Shown here: piece by piece, positions 6,975 through 15,385 of the stretch
Layout: each line of letters begins with the position of its first letter
Numbering within the stretch: position 1 is the first letter of the stretch
Source: DASRBO01 sp035653595
GTDB taxonomy: Bacteria; Actinomycetota; Acidimicrobiia; Acidimicrobiales; JAJPHE01
Length of the DNA: 35,375 bases
Direction of reading: 5' to 3'
Assembly (NCBI GenBank): GCA_035653595.1
Contig: DASRBO010000057.1
Coordinates: forward strand, 1-35,375
Notes under the pieces: model-generated
What the model was told of the DNA's origin: nothing
Seen by the model: only the letters and a program-made list of their open reading frames with translations
Databases searched by the model: none
Made by a program: the position numbers and the translations under genes

Positions 6975-8615
6975 ATGAGGACGTCATGGGCTCGCCCGGC
7001 GGCGGCGGCGCTGGTCGCCAGCGCGTTGGGGATGTTCGGCCTGAGCGGGGCGGCACAGGCCTCCCTGCTCCCGGCCCCGCCCCCCAGTGCCACCTATGTC
7101 GTCTCCACCCTCAACGCCGTCGGCTCGGCGCTGGCCACCTCGGACGTCCTCGCCATCGGCGGGACGGTGCTCGCCGACCTCAGCGTGGCCAACGGGGTCG
7201 CCGCCAGCCTGACCCCCACCGAGGTATCCGCCCTGCAGGCCACGGTCGGGGTGGTCGTCACCAACGACTTCGCCGTTTCGGTCTCGTCAACGACCACGTC
7301 GTCCAGCCGGGCGCCGGCGGCGGTCTTCCCCCAGTCGACCGGAGCCATCCAGGCCTGGGCCGCCGGTGACAACGGCGCCGGCGTCGGGGTGGCGGTCGTC
7401 GACACCGGCATCGACAACCTGCCCGACTTCTCCGGCCGGCTGGTCGGCGGCGTCGACCTGTCGGGCGAGAACAACCCCCTGCATGACAGCTACGGCCACG
7501 GCACCTTCGTCGCCGGGCTCATCGCCGGCAACGGCGCCTCGTCCAATGGGCAGTACACCGGTGAGGCCCCCGGCGCCACCCTGATATCGGTCAAGGTAGC
7601 CGGCGCCTCGGGCAGCACCGACCTGGTGACGGTGATCAAGGGGATCCAGTGGGTGGTCTCCCACCGCCAGACCTACAACATCAGGGTCCTCAACCTCTCC
7701 CTGGGAGCCCAGCCCCAGAGCTCCACGGTGAAGAACCCGCTCGACCGGGCGGTGGAGACGGCATGGAACTCCGGAGTGGTGGTGGTGGCAGCGGCCGGCA
7801 ACGCCGGTCCGTTCAACGGAACCATCCTCTCGCCTGGTGACGACCCTCTCGTCGTGACGGCCGGCGGCCTCGACGACAACGGCACCGCCTCCAGCAGCGA
7901 CGACACCATGACCCGGTTCTCCTCGGTCGGGCCGACCAATCCCGACGGGTGGATCAAGCCCGACCTGGTGACCTCCGGTCGGTCGGTGGTCAGCCTGGCC
8001 GCACCGGGGTCGACGGTCTACAACAACAACCCCTCGGCGCTCATCGGCTCGGGCAACTTCGTGGGCTCGGGCACGTCGTTCAGTGCCGCCATCACCAGCG
8101 GCGCGGCCGCCCTGGTGGTCCAATCGGCGCCGTCGGCCAAACCCGACACGGTCAAAGGGCGGCTGCTGGGCAGCACCAACCCCGGCCCTGTGGGCAACCC
8201 CTTCGTCGATGGCATGGGCGCCCTCAACGCCTGGGGGGCGGTGAAGGCCGGCTACTCGCTGACCCAGAACGCCCCGTCCGCACCGACGCAGATGGGCGCG
8301 ACCGTCTCGCTGCAGACCAGCTGGGCCGGATCGGCCTGGGACAACTCGAACTGGAGCGGAGCGGGCTGGAACGGATCGGCATGGGACGGCTCCGCCTGGG
8401 ACGGATCGGCATGGGATGGCTCGGCGTGGGACGGCTCGGCCTGGGACGGATCGGCCTGGGACGGATCGGCGTGGGACAGCGGCTACTGGACCGGATCCGC
8501 CTGGGACGGATCGGCGTGGGACGGCTCGGCCTGGGACGGATCGGCATGGGATGGCTCGGCGTGGGACGGCTCGGCGTGGGACGGATCGGCCTGGGATGGA
8601 TCGGCCTGGGACTGA
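6975..8615 (+). CDS. Secreted subtilisin-family (S8) serine protease with Trp-rich pentapeptide tail
   Basis: A 546-residue protease. Residues 1-29 are a signal peptide ending AAQA. A prodomain-like stretch follows (about 40-110). The catalytic triad is visible: Asp143 in VAVVDTGID, His175 in YGHGTF and Ser368 in GSGTSFSAA, with the oxyanion Asn276 in AAAGNAG. After the catalytic domain, residues 450-546 form a low-complexity tail rich in Trp, Asp, Gly and Ser, mostly exact GSAWD pentapeptides (7 copies, an SGYWT interruption, then 8 copies) running to the last codon. Trp-rich tails of this general kind occur on other actinobacterial subtilases; their role is not established, with surface attachment or substrate binding possible. 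The GGDEF-EAL gene begins 25 bp downstream and may be cotranscribed. Confidence 0.93.
   Translation: MRTSWARPAAAALVASALGMFGLSGAAQASLLPAPPPSATYVVSTLNAVGSALATSDVLAIGGTVLADLSVANGVAASLTPTEVSALQATVGVVVTNDFAVSVSSTTTSSSRAPAAVFPQSTGAIQAWAAGDNGAGVGVAVVDTGIDNLPDFSGRLVGGVDLSGENNPLHDSYGHGTFVAGLIAGNGASSNGQYTGEAPGATLISVKVAGASGSTDLVTVIKGIQWVVSHRQTYNIRVLNLSLGAQPQSSTVKNPLDRAVETAWNSGVVVVAAAGNAGPFNGTILSPGDDPLVVTAGGLDDNGTASSSDDTMTRFSSVGPTNPDGWIKPDLVTSGRSVVSLAAPGSTVYNNNPSALIGSGNFVGSGTSFSAAITSGAAALVVQSAPSAKPDTVKGRLLGSTNPGPVGNPFVDGMGALNAWGAVKAGYSLTQNAPSAPTQMGATVSLQTSWAGSAWDNSNWSGAGWNGSAWDGSAWDGSAWDGSAWDGSAWDGSAWDGSAWDSGYWTGSAWDGSAWDGSAWDGSAWDGSAWDGSAWDGSAWDGSAWD
8373..8612 (+). repeat. 15-bp tandem repeats encoding GSAWD
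   Basis: Seven units at 8373-8477 and eight units at 8493-8612 of a 15-bp repeat close to GGATCGGCATGGGAC, separated by one divergent unit (8478-8492). Variation is mostly synonymous (gga/ggc, gcc/gca/gcg), so the peptide is kept while the DNA drifts. The array ends exactly at the stop codon. Confidence 0.95.
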
Positions 8616-8640
8616 ACCGGCACAGCACCGGCGTCGAGGG

Positions 8641-11370
8641 ATGACCGGGCTACCACTTCGGGCCCGCCTGGTGATCGGCCTGGCGGCGGGGGCCGGGCTG
8701 GCCATGGTGGCCTGGGCCGCCCTGGACAGCTACCGGGACGCCCATCTCAGCCTGGCCCAGGCCTCGGTCTGGTGGGTGTTCGGGTTGGCGCTGATGGCCG
8801 CCTGGCTGTGGCCTCTCCGCATCTACCGCGACGGGCACTCCGAGGCGCTGCACGTCGACGAGGGCTTCTTCATCCTGATGGTCCTGCTGCTGCCGTCCTG
8901 GACCGTGCTGCTGGCCTTCGCCTCCACCACCGTGGTGGCCCAGGTCATCCGGCGCCGGCCGCTGGTCAAGATGGCCTTCAACAGCGGGCAGGTGCTGGCG
9001 GCGACTGGTGCCGGCCTGGTGGTAGCCCACCGGTTCGGTTCCGCCTCGGGCCCCATCACCCCGGCCTATCTGGTGGGAGCGGTGCTCGGCGCCGCCGCCT
9101 ACTTCGCCGTCAACAGCGCCGCCTTCATGGCGATCATGGGCGCCCTGGGCACCTCGGCCCGCCGTGCCCTGCTGGACGGGCTCGAGGTCCGACTGCTGCT
9201 GGTGGGGGCAGGGGTGGTGGTGGCCCTCATCGCCGCCCTGTGCGTGCAGGCCTACCCGTGGTCGGTACCGCTGGCCGCCATCCCCTTCGGGCTCCTGCCC
9301 CGGGTGCTGTCGGGCCACTTCAAGGCCCGCGAGGACCGCAACCGGCTGCGGGGCCTGTTCGACGCCACCCTCGAGGCCCACCGCCAACCGGACGCCGACC
9401 GCATCCGCCGGGTGGTATCCGATGCCGCCCGCCGTCAGCTCAACTGCTCGCTGGCCGACTTCGCCGACCACCCCCCCTCCGAGGGCCTGAGCGCCACCGT
9501 GGTGGTCAACGGGGCCAAGCAGTGGCTGTCGGTCGCCGGCCGGACCGGCACCGCCGCCTTCGAGGAGGCCGACCAGGCGCTGCTCGACGCTCTGGCCGCG
9601 GTGGGCGCGGGGGCGCTGTCCAACGCCGCCCTCTACCAGGAGACCCACCGCCAACGGGAACGGCTGGCCACGATCACCTCCAGCCTCGGCGAGGGGGTGT
9701 GCGCCATCAGCGCCTCCGGGGCCGTCACCTTCGTGAACCCGGCCGCGGTCGAGATGCTCGGGTGGACGGTGGATCCCCCCAGCGGGCTGCCGGTGGGCGG
9801 GAGCGGCCTGGCGCCGAGCTTCCTGCTCATACCGGCGGTCAAGGCCATGGAGACCATGGCCCGGGTGGTGAGCTACGACAGCCAGTTCGAACGAAGGGGC
9901 GGCGCCCCGGTCGACGTCGCCTACACCGCCTCCCCCATCGCCGGCCCCGACGGCGCCGAGGGGGCGGTCATCGTCTTCCGCGACATAACCGAGCGGAAGC
10001 GCTTCGAGGAGCAGCTGTCCAAGCACGCCTTCCACGACGCCCTCACCGGACTGGCCAACCGCCGCCTGTTCATGGACCACCTGCGCCACGCCCTCGGCCG
10101 GTCGGAGCGAAGCGGCGAACGCCATGCGGTCCTCTTCGCCGACGTCGACCGTTTCAAGCTGGTCAACGACGGGCTCGGCCATCAGGCCGGAGACCAGCTG
10201 CTGATCGCCATCGCCCGCTGCATGGAGTCGGTGCTGCGACCCGGCGACGTAATCGCCCGCTTCGGCGGCGACGAGTTCACCATTCTGCTCGAGGGCGTGC
10301 ACGAGGAGTGGGAGTCGATCGCGGTGGCGAAGCGGGTGACCGAGCGTCTGTCGGAGCCGATCACCCTGGCCGACGGTCACGAGGTCGTCGCCACCGTCAG
10401 CATCGGCATAGCCCTCACCGATCCCGGCGACAACCCCGATGACGTCCTGCGCAACGCCGACGTGGCCATGTACTCGGCCAAGCGGCGGGGACGGATGGGT
10501 GGCTACCAGGTATTCGACGGCAAGCAGATGGGCGTGCGCTCGAGCGAGCGCATCGACCTCGAGGCGGCCCTACGCCGGGCCCTCGAGCGCGACGAGATCG
10601 AGGTTTTCTTCCAGCCGGTGTACTCGTCGGTCACCGGCCGCATAGAGGGGGCCGAGGCCCTCATACGCTGGCACCACCCGGAGCGGGGCCTGATCCTGCC
10701 CGGCGAGTTCGTGCCTCTGGCGGAGGAGTGCGGTCTCATCCTGCCCCTCGGCCGCCACGTGCTCGAGGAGGCCTGCCGCTGGGCCCGGCGCTGGAGGGAG
10801 AGTCTCGGGGCGGAGCTGATGATCAGCGTCAACCTCTCCGGGCGTCAGTTCCAGCATTCGGGGCTGGAGCTGGAGGTGGCCGAGACCCTGCACCGCACCG
10901 GCGTCGATCCTCATCAGCTGTGCCTCGAGATCACCGAGAGCGTCGCCGTCGACGACATCGGCCGCACCCACCAGGTCCTGACCGGCCTGCGGGAGCTCGG
11001 GGTCCGGGTCGCCATCGACGACTTCGGGACCGGCTACTCCTCGCTGGCGTACCTGAACAAGTTCCCCGTCGACGTCGTGAAGATCGACCGCAGCTTCGTG
11101 GAGCGGCTCGGCGAGGACGCCATCAGCACCGCCATCGTCTCCGCCGTCATCAGCCTCTCCGACGCCATCGGCACCACCACGGTGGCCGAGGGGTTGGAGA
11201 CCGAGGACCAGCTCGACCGCCTGCGGTCGCTGGGCTGCCCCCTGCTCCAGGGTTACCTGCTGGCCCGGCCCATGCCGGCCGCCGCCCTCGAGGCGCTGCT
11301 GGTCGCCCGGGCGGGCAACCGGGTGATCCTCGAAAACCGCCCCGCCCCGGTCGACCGCATCCTGCTGTAG
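8641..11370 (+). CDS. Membrane-bound cyclic-di-GMP enzyme: TM region, PAS, GGDEF and EAL domains
   Basis: A 909-residue protein that makes and/or degrades cyclic di-GMP. Residues about 8-230 contain roughly six hydrophobic helices, a membrane sensor region. A poorly conserved stretch (about 240-335) may be GAF-like. A PAS domain follows (about 340-455, from RERLATITSSLGEGV to FRDITERKRFEEQL). The GGDEF domain has RFGGDEFTILLE with GGDEF at 542-546 and an intact inhibitory-site RPGD at 533-536. The EAL domain has EALIRWHHPE (EAL at 672-674), ITES and DDFGTGYSS (793-798). Both catalytic signatures look intact. The ATG at 8641 follows GAGGG and sits 25 bp after the subtilase stop; the reading frame extends further back through the subtilase repeats, but only as a shadow. 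Confidence 0.92.
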   Translation: MTGLPLRARLVIGLAAGAGLAMVAWAALDSYRDAHLSLAQASVWWVFGLALMAAWLWPLRIYRDGHSEALHVDEGFFILMVLLLPSWTVLLAFASTTVVAQVIRRRPLVKMAFNSGQVLAATGAGLVVAHRFGSASGPITPAYLVGAVLGAAAYFAVNSAAFMAIMGALGTSARRALLDGLEVRLLLVGAGVVVALIAALCVQAYPWSVPLAAIPFGLLPRVLSGHFKAREDRNRLRGLFDATLEAHRQPDADRIRRVVSDAARRQLNCSLADFADHPPSEGLSATVVVNGAKQWLSVAGRTGTAAFEEADQALLDALAAVGAGALSNAALYQETHRQRERLATITSSLGEGVCAISASGAVTFVNPAAVEMLGWTVDPPSGLPVGGSGLAPSFLLIPAVKAMETMARVVSYDSQFERRGGAPVDVAYTASPIAGPDGAEGAVIVFRDITERKRFEEQLSKHAFHDALTGLANRRLFMDHLRHALGRSERSGERHAVLFADVDRFKLVNDGLGHQAGDQLLIAIARCMESVLRPGDVIARFGGDEFTILLEGVHEEWESIAVAKRVTERLSEPITLADGHEVVATVSIGIALTDPGDNPDDVLRNADVAMYSAKRRGRMGGYQVFDGKQMGVRSSERIDLEAALRRALERDEIEVFFQPVYSSVTGRIEGAEALIRWHHPERGLILPGEFVPLAEECGLILPLGRHVLEEACRWARRWRESLGAELMISVNLSGRQFQHSGLELEVAETLHRTGVDPHQLCLEITESVAVDDIGRTHQVLTGLRELGVRVAIDDFGTGYSSLAYLNKFPVDVVKIDRSFVERLGEDAISTAIVSAVISLSDAIGTTTVAEGLETEDQLDRLRSLGCPLLQGYLLARPMPAAALEALLVARAGNRVILENRPAPVDRILL

Positions 11371-11376
11371 GGGCTC

Positions 11377-12318
11377 TCACCCCTGAATGGGGATGTGGAG
11401 CTTGGGGGAGGTCACCGGGCCGGCATCGTCCTCGGACCGGTGGACATAGGTGGCCCCGGTCCGGCTGGAGGCACCGAGGTGGTGGCCGTCGGGGTCCATG
11501 GCCACCAGATCCATGACCGGCACCGTGCCCGATGGGGCCAGCCCGGTGAGGTCGGCGAAGGCCTCCTCCACCGAGCGCCGCAGGCCACGACCGGCCTGAA
11601 GGCCGGCCACGACCATGCGGGCCGTACCGGCCCGGATGGCCAGCTCACCCCATCCGGTGCAGGCGGCGGCTCCGTGGCGGTCGTCGCAGTAGTTGCCTGC
11701 CCCGACCAGCGGGGAGTCGCCCAGACGGCCGGGGAACTTCCAGGCCCACCCGCTGGTGCTGACCGCGCTGGCCAGGTGGCCAGCCCGGTCGCGGGCGATG
11801 AAGTCGACGGTGCCGGCGACGTGGCCCGGCCGCTCGGGGTCGGCCGTCAGCTCGGCCACCCGGGCCAGCAGGTCCCCCACCGCCGCTCCCCCCGGCCGGC
11901 GGCCCTCGACCCCGTCCCGCCAGACCGACTCCGCCTCGGCGGTGAGCAGGTCCTCCTCGGCCAAGCCGAGCTGGCGGGCCAGCCGGGCGGCGCCGTCTCC
12001 GACCACCAGCACATGGGGCAGCCTCTCCATGACCGCCCGGGCGACGGTGACGGCGTGGACGTGGCCCCGCAGGGCCCCCACCGCCCCGGCGGCCCGGGTG
12101 GCGCCGTCCATGATCGAGGCGTCGAGCTCGACCTGCCCGAGCAGGTTGGGATACCCCCCGAGCCCAACGGTGTGGTCGTCGCGGTTGGCCTCCACCTGCC
12201 TGACGCCGGCCTCGACGGCGTCGAGGGCGCTCCCGCCACCGGCCAGCACCTCCCAGGCGGCATCGATGCCCACCGCGCCGTTGGTGCTGGCGATCACCAC
12301 CGCCCCGACCCCGGCCAC
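11377..12318 (-). CDS. Isoaspartyl peptidase / asparaginase-like N-terminal-nucleophile hydrolase
   Basis: A 313-residue protein of the asparaginase 2 (Ntn hydrolase) family, which self-cleaves before a Thr and hydrolyses isoaspartyl peptides, asparagine or glycosylasparagine. Visible signatures are GGSALDAVEAG, DDHTVGLGGYPN, ELDASIMDG, the nucleophile in HVAGTVDF (Thr170), then STSGWAWKFPGRLGDSPLVGAGNY and TGWGE. GTG at 12318 is preferred: a TATGCT box (12331-12326) ends 7 nt upstream, the leaderless pattern seen across this window. An in-frame ATG at 12330 lies inside that box and would add four residues. The stop is only 6 bp from the stop of the convergent GGDEF-EAL gene. Isoaspartyl peptidase versus aspartylglucosaminidase cannot be separated here. 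Confidence 0.87.
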   Translation of the reverse strand: MAGVGAVVIASTNGAVGIDAAWEVLAGGGSALDAVEAGVRQVEANRDDHTVGLGGYPNLLGQVELDASIMDGATRAAGAVGALRGHVHAVTVARAVMERLPHVLVVGDGAARLARQLGLAEEDLLTAEAESVWRDGVEGRRPGGAAVGDLLARVAELTADPERPGHVAGTVDFIARDRAGHLASAVSTSGWAWKFPGRLGDSPLVGAGNYCDDRHGAAACTGWGELAIRAGTARMVVAGLQAGRGLRRSVEEAFADLTGLAPSGTVPVMDLVAMDPDGHHLGASSRTGATYVHRSEDDAGPVTSPKLHIPIQG

Positions 12319-12325
12319 GGCGGCG

Positions 12326-12375
12326 AGCATAGGGCCGGCCCGCCGGCGGAACGCCGGGGTCCTTCTGCCTAATGT
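12326..12375. promoter_or_regulatory. Face-to-face -10 boxes of two divergent leaderless genes
   Basis: TATGCT on the minus strand (12331-12326) ends 7 nt before GTG 12318. TAATGT on the plus strand (12370-12375) ends 6 nt before GTG 12382. The two promoters must share the roughly 38 bp between them for their upstream elements. Confidence 0.6.
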
Positions 12376-12381
12376 TCCCGG

Positions 12382-13683
12382 GTGCGGCGCCGCTACGCCA
12401 TCGTCGGAACCGGTGGGCGGGCGATCATGTACGTCGACGCCCTGTGCGGCACCTACGCCGAGTCGAACGAGCTGGTCGCCCTGTGCGACAACAGCCCGAC
12501 CAGGATGGCGTTCCACAACAGCCGCCTGGCCCACAAGTTCAGCACCGAGCCGCGGCCGCAGTATCTGGCCTCCGACTTCGACCGCATGATTGCCGACACC
12601 CGGCCCGACGCGGTGATCGTCACCACCGTCGACGGAACCCACCACCACTACATCATCCGGGCCATGGAGCTGGGTTGCGACGTGCTGACCGAGAAGCCCA
12701 TGACGGTCCTCCCCGAGGCGGCCCGGGCCATCTTCGACGCCATCGAGCGCACCGGCCACGCCCTGCGGGTGACGTTCAACTACCGCTACGCCTCCGCCTA
12801 CACCCGGCTGCGGCAGCTGGTGATGGAAGGGGCGGTGGGCACGCCCCGGCTGGTGGACTTCTCCTGGATGCTCGACACCAGCCACGGGGCGGACTACTTC
12901 CGCCGCTGGCATCGCCAGAAGCAGAACTCCGGCGGGCTGCTGGTGCACAAGGCCAGCCACCACTTCGACCTGGTGAACTGGTGGATCGGATCGTGGCCGG
13001 ACCGGGTGTTCGCCCTCGGGGATCTCGCCTTCTACGGGGCGGCCAGCGCCGCCGCCCGCGGCGAGCGCTACGACTACGACCGCTACACCGACCAGCCCCA
13101 GGCGGCGGGCGACCCGTTCGCCCTGTCGCTGCGCAGCCATCGCGCCCTCACCGGCCTGTACCTCGACGCCGAGGCGGACAGCGGCTACCGGCGGGACCAG
13201 AACGTGTTCGGCGAGGGAGTCACCATCGAGGACACCATGGCCGTCACCGCCCGCTACCGGAGCGGGGCGCTGCTCAGCTACTGTCTGGTGGCCTACTCGC
13301 CCTGGGAGGGACTGCGGGTCGCCATCACCGGCGACCGGGGGCGGGTGGAGCTCTTCGAGCGCCACGGCTCCCACATCATCCGGGGCCAGGACGACGAGGA
13401 GCTCGCCGAGGAGCAGTCGCTGGGGGCGACCCAGCAGCTGTGGCACTTCCCGATGTTCTCCGCCCCCCGTCCGGTCGCCATCCCCGAGGCGGCCGGCGGC
13501 CACGGTGGCGGTGACACGGTGCTTCTCGAGCACCTCTTCTCCCCCGATCCGCCCCCGGACCCCTTCGGTCGGGCGGCGTCCCACCTCGACGGGGCCGCCG
13601 CCATCCTGGTCGGGATGGCGGCCAACCGGTCCATGGAGACCGGCCTGCCGGTCGACGTCGACGACCTCCTGTGTCTCCCCTGA
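12382..13683 (+). CDS. Gfo/Idh/MocA-family NAD(P)-dependent oxidoreductase
   Basis: A 433-residue dehydrogenase-like protein. The Rossmann part begins RRRYAIVGTGGRAIMY (GTGGRA at 9-14), and the family EKP motif is E104-K105-P106. The C-terminal substrate domain contains HKASHHFDLVNWWIG, which supplies the His expected near the active site. Members oxidise sugars, inositols or related alcohols; the substrate here is unknown. It is longer than a typical 330-390-residue family member, with an insertion around DLAFYGAASAAARGERYDYDRY that resembles the alpha-rich extension of some actinobacterial members. GTG 12382 is set by TAATGT 6 nt upstream and by the start of homology. No ribosome site is present. 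Confidence 0.88.
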   Translation: MRRRYAIVGTGGRAIMYVDALCGTYAESNELVALCDNSPTRMAFHNSRLAHKFSTEPRPQYLASDFDRMIADTRPDAVIVTTVDGTHHHYIIRAMELGCDVLTEKPMTVLPEAARAIFDAIERTGHALRVTFNYRYASAYTRLRQLVMEGAVGTPRLVDFSWMLDTSHGADYFRRWHRQKQNSGGLLVHKASHHFDLVNWWIGSWPDRVFALGDLAFYGAASAAARGERYDYDRYTDQPQAAGDPFALSLRSHRALTGLYLDAEADSGYRRDQNVFGEGVTIEDTMAVTARYRSGALLSYCLVAYSPWEGLRVAITGDRGRVELFERHGSHIIRGQDDEELAEEQSLGATQQLWHFPMFSAPRPVAIPEAAGGHGGGDTVLLEHLFSPDPPPDPFGRAASHLDGAAAILVGMAANRSMETGLPVDVDDLLCLP

Positions 13684-13795
13684 ACGCGGGATGGCCGCTA
13701 TCAGACGGGCGTTGCCGCCAAGTGTTTTCCGAACCGACACCCAGAGTTCCACCGCGGTGAGCCAGGCCGCCCCCGGTTCTGGCCAATATCGGAGG

Positions 13796-14053
13796 ATGAG
13801 CGCCGACCCGTCGAGGGCCAGGACCGCCCGGCTGCGGACCTGGTTGGCCGGCTCGGTGCGCTCGTGGCTCGGAGCCGGCTCGGCCTTCGCCCCCGACGGG
13901 TGGTGGCCGCCCGACACCGGCTGCAGCGCCATGCCTGGCGATCCCTGGTGGCCCGAGCCCCGGACGGGGGCGGTCTGCCGGTCCCAACCGGATCCGGCCG
14001 AGCGCCTGGCCGCCGAGGCCTGGCGGTGGCTGCAGTCCCAGGGGGGCCGGTGA
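13796..14053 (+). CDS. Small Trp/Pro-rich protein, unknown function
   Basis: An 85-residue protein. It starts with a basic amphipathic segment (ARTARLRTWLAGSVRSWLG), then a Trp/Pro-rich middle with DGWWPPDTGCS and DPWWPEP, and ends in a helix (ERLAAEAWRWLQSQGGR). It has seven Trp pairs or singles and two Cys, and no signal peptide. No family was recognised. Reality is supported by its GTGA overlap with the next gene and by a CAATAT box 6 nt before its ATG; a GGAGG directly abuts the ATG and is too close to act as a normal ribosome site. It heads the run that includes a phosphatase and nitrile hydratase subunits. Confidence 0.6.
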   Translation: MSADPSRARTARLRTWLAGSVRSWLGAGSAFAPDGWWPPDTGCSAMPGDPWWPEPRTGAVCRSQPDPAERLAAEAWRWLQSQGGR

Positions 14054-14790
14054 TTCGGCCCGCGACGCCACCGCTGGCGCTGGAGGGATGCCTCAACTTC
14101 CGCGACCTGGGGGGATATCCGGCCGCCGGGGGTCGGTCCGTCCCCTGGCGCACCCTGTGCCGCTCCGACGCCCTCCACCGGCTGACCGACGCCGACACCG
14201 CCGCCCTCGGCGAGATGGGCCTGGCGACGGTTATCGACCTGCGCAGCCACGACGAGCTCGAGCGTCTGCCGGGACCTCCGAGGGCGCCCTGGCTGGCCCA
14301 CCACCTCCCCATTCACGAGACGCTGCCGGATCCGGACACCTACCTGGCCTGGGCCGACCCGGCCGCCGTCAGCCTCGACTACCTCGACATGCTGGAGGAG
14401 GGGGCGGCATCGCTGGCCCGCTGTCTGGGCCTGTTGTGCGAACCGGCCACCTACCCGGTGCTGTTCCACTGTGCCGTCGGGAAGGACCGCACCGGCGTGG
14501 TCGCGGCCCTGGTCCTCGGGCTGCTGGGTGTGGGCACCGAGGACATCGTCGCCGACTACGTCCAGAGCGCCCCGGCGGTCGAGGTCATGGTCGAGCGCCT
14601 GGTGAGGACCGGTCCCGAACCGCCCCGGCCGGCCCAGCTCGCCGCCCTGGGGGCCGTCGAGGCCACGATCATGGAGGGGTTCCTGGCCGGGCTCGCCGAC
14701 AGGTACGGGTCCTTCTCGGGCTACGCCGAAGCGGTCGGCGTCCCGGAGGCCGGGCCGGGGATCCGCCTGGCGGTGCTGGGCCGACCCTGA
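14050..14790 (+). CDS. Tyrosine/serine protein phosphatase-like (Y_phosphatase3 type)
   Basis: A 246-residue phosphatase. It opens with GCLNFRDLGGYPAAGGRSVPWRTLCRSDAL, the N-terminal signature of the bacterial Tyr/Ser phosphatase family that includes the MptpB type. The P-loop is HCAVGKDRTG with catalytic Cys141, and DLRSHDELE lies in the usual place upstream. GTG 14050 overlaps the preceding stop (GTGA), fixing the start and implying coupling to the 85-residue gene. The nitrile hydratase beta gene begins 28 bp downstream. Its physiological substrate is unknown; some relatives act on phosphoinositides or phosphotyrosine. Confidence 0.88.
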   Translation: MIRPATPPLALEGCLNFRDLGGYPAAGGRSVPWRTLCRSDALHRLTDADTAALGEMGLATVIDLRSHDELERLPGPPRAPWLAHHLPIHETLPDPDTYLAWADPAAVSLDYLDMLEEGAASLARCLGLLCEPATYPVLFHCAVGKDRTGVVAALVLGLLGVGTEDIVADYVQSAPAVEVMVERLVRTGPEPPRPAQLAALGAVEATIMEGFLAGLADRYGSFSGYAEAVGVPEAGPGIRLAVLGRP

Positions 14791-14818
14791 TGGCGCCGCG
14801 GCGCGCGAGGATCCGGTC

Positions 14819-15385
14819 GTGGACGGGGTGCACGACATGGGTGGCATGCACGGCTTCGGGCCCCTGACCATCGAGGCCGACGAGCCCGCCTTCCACGCCC
14901 CGTGGGAGGCCAGGGTGGCCCGCCTGAGCGGCGCCCTGGTGCGCCGGACCACCATCGACCGCTTCCGGTACACCATCGAGCAGATGCCGGCGGCGGAGTA
15001 CCTCACCTCCAGCTACTACCGGCGCTGGCTGTGGGCGGCCGAGCGGCTGGCCGACGACCCCGTGGTGGCCGGGGGGTCAAGCTCGTTTCCCTCGGCGCAC
15101 ATCCCCCGCCGGGCCGGCCGCTTCGCCGCAGGTGATGCCGTGCGGGTCGCCAACCCGGTCACCCCCGGGCACACCCGGGTCCCCCGCTACCTGCGCCGAG
15201 CGGTAGGGCGGGTGGAGAAGGTCGCCCTGGCCTGGCCCAACCCGACCAGTTCGGCCGCCAGCGGCACCTACGGGGAGGCGGAGCTCGTGTACACCATCGC
15301 CTTCGCCGGTGCCGACCTGTTCGGGCCGCCGGCCGACCATGTCGTAACCGCCGATCTGGGCGAGAGCGAGCTGGAGCGACCATGA
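14819..15385 (+). CDS. Nitrile hydratase beta subunit
   Basis: A 188-residue protein beginning DGVHDMGGMHGFGPL, followed by FHAPWEARV, the N-terminal hallmark of nitrile hydratase beta subunits. The C-terminal half (FAAGDAVRVANPVTPGHTRVPRYLRRAVG and GEAELVYTIAF) matches the barrel domain. It is shorter than the usual 210-230 residues. The beta subunit caps the alpha subunit metal centre in hydration of nitriles to amides. GTG 14819 is preferred, with GAGGAT 6 nt upstream and the motif at its very start. Its stop overlaps the alpha start (ATGA). Beta before alpha is the order usual for cobalt-type enzymes. Confidence 0.88.
   Translation: MDGVHDMGGMHGFGPLTIEADEPAFHAPWEARVARLSGALVRRTTIDRFRYTIEQMPAAEYLTSSYYRRWLWAAERLADDPVVAGGSSSFPSAHIPRRAGRFAAGDAVRVANPVTPGHTRVPRYLRRAVGRVEKVALAWPNPTSSAASGTYGEAELVYTIAFAGADLFGPPADHVVTADLGESELERP

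Noticed and set aside
8416..8640. N-terminal extension of the GGDEF-EAL protein through the repeat region (MARRGTARPGTDR...)
   Set aside because: It is the third frame of the GSAWD repeats. The membrane domain begins at ATG 8641.
7287..8705. Minus-strand ORF opposite the subtilase with Arg/Ser/Pro repeats
   Set aside because: The repeats are the antisense of the GSAWD array; no start signal or recognisable domain.
11371..11376. Possible terminator between the convergent GGDEF-EAL and isoaspartyl-peptidase-like genes
   Set aside because: Only 6 bp separate the stops and no hairpin is visible there.
11377..15006. 1,209-codon minus-strand ORF spanning several genes
   Set aside because: Only its last part (from 12330 down) is a real protein; the rest is antisense to the Gfo/Idh/MocA and phosphatase genes and reads as low-complexity sequence.
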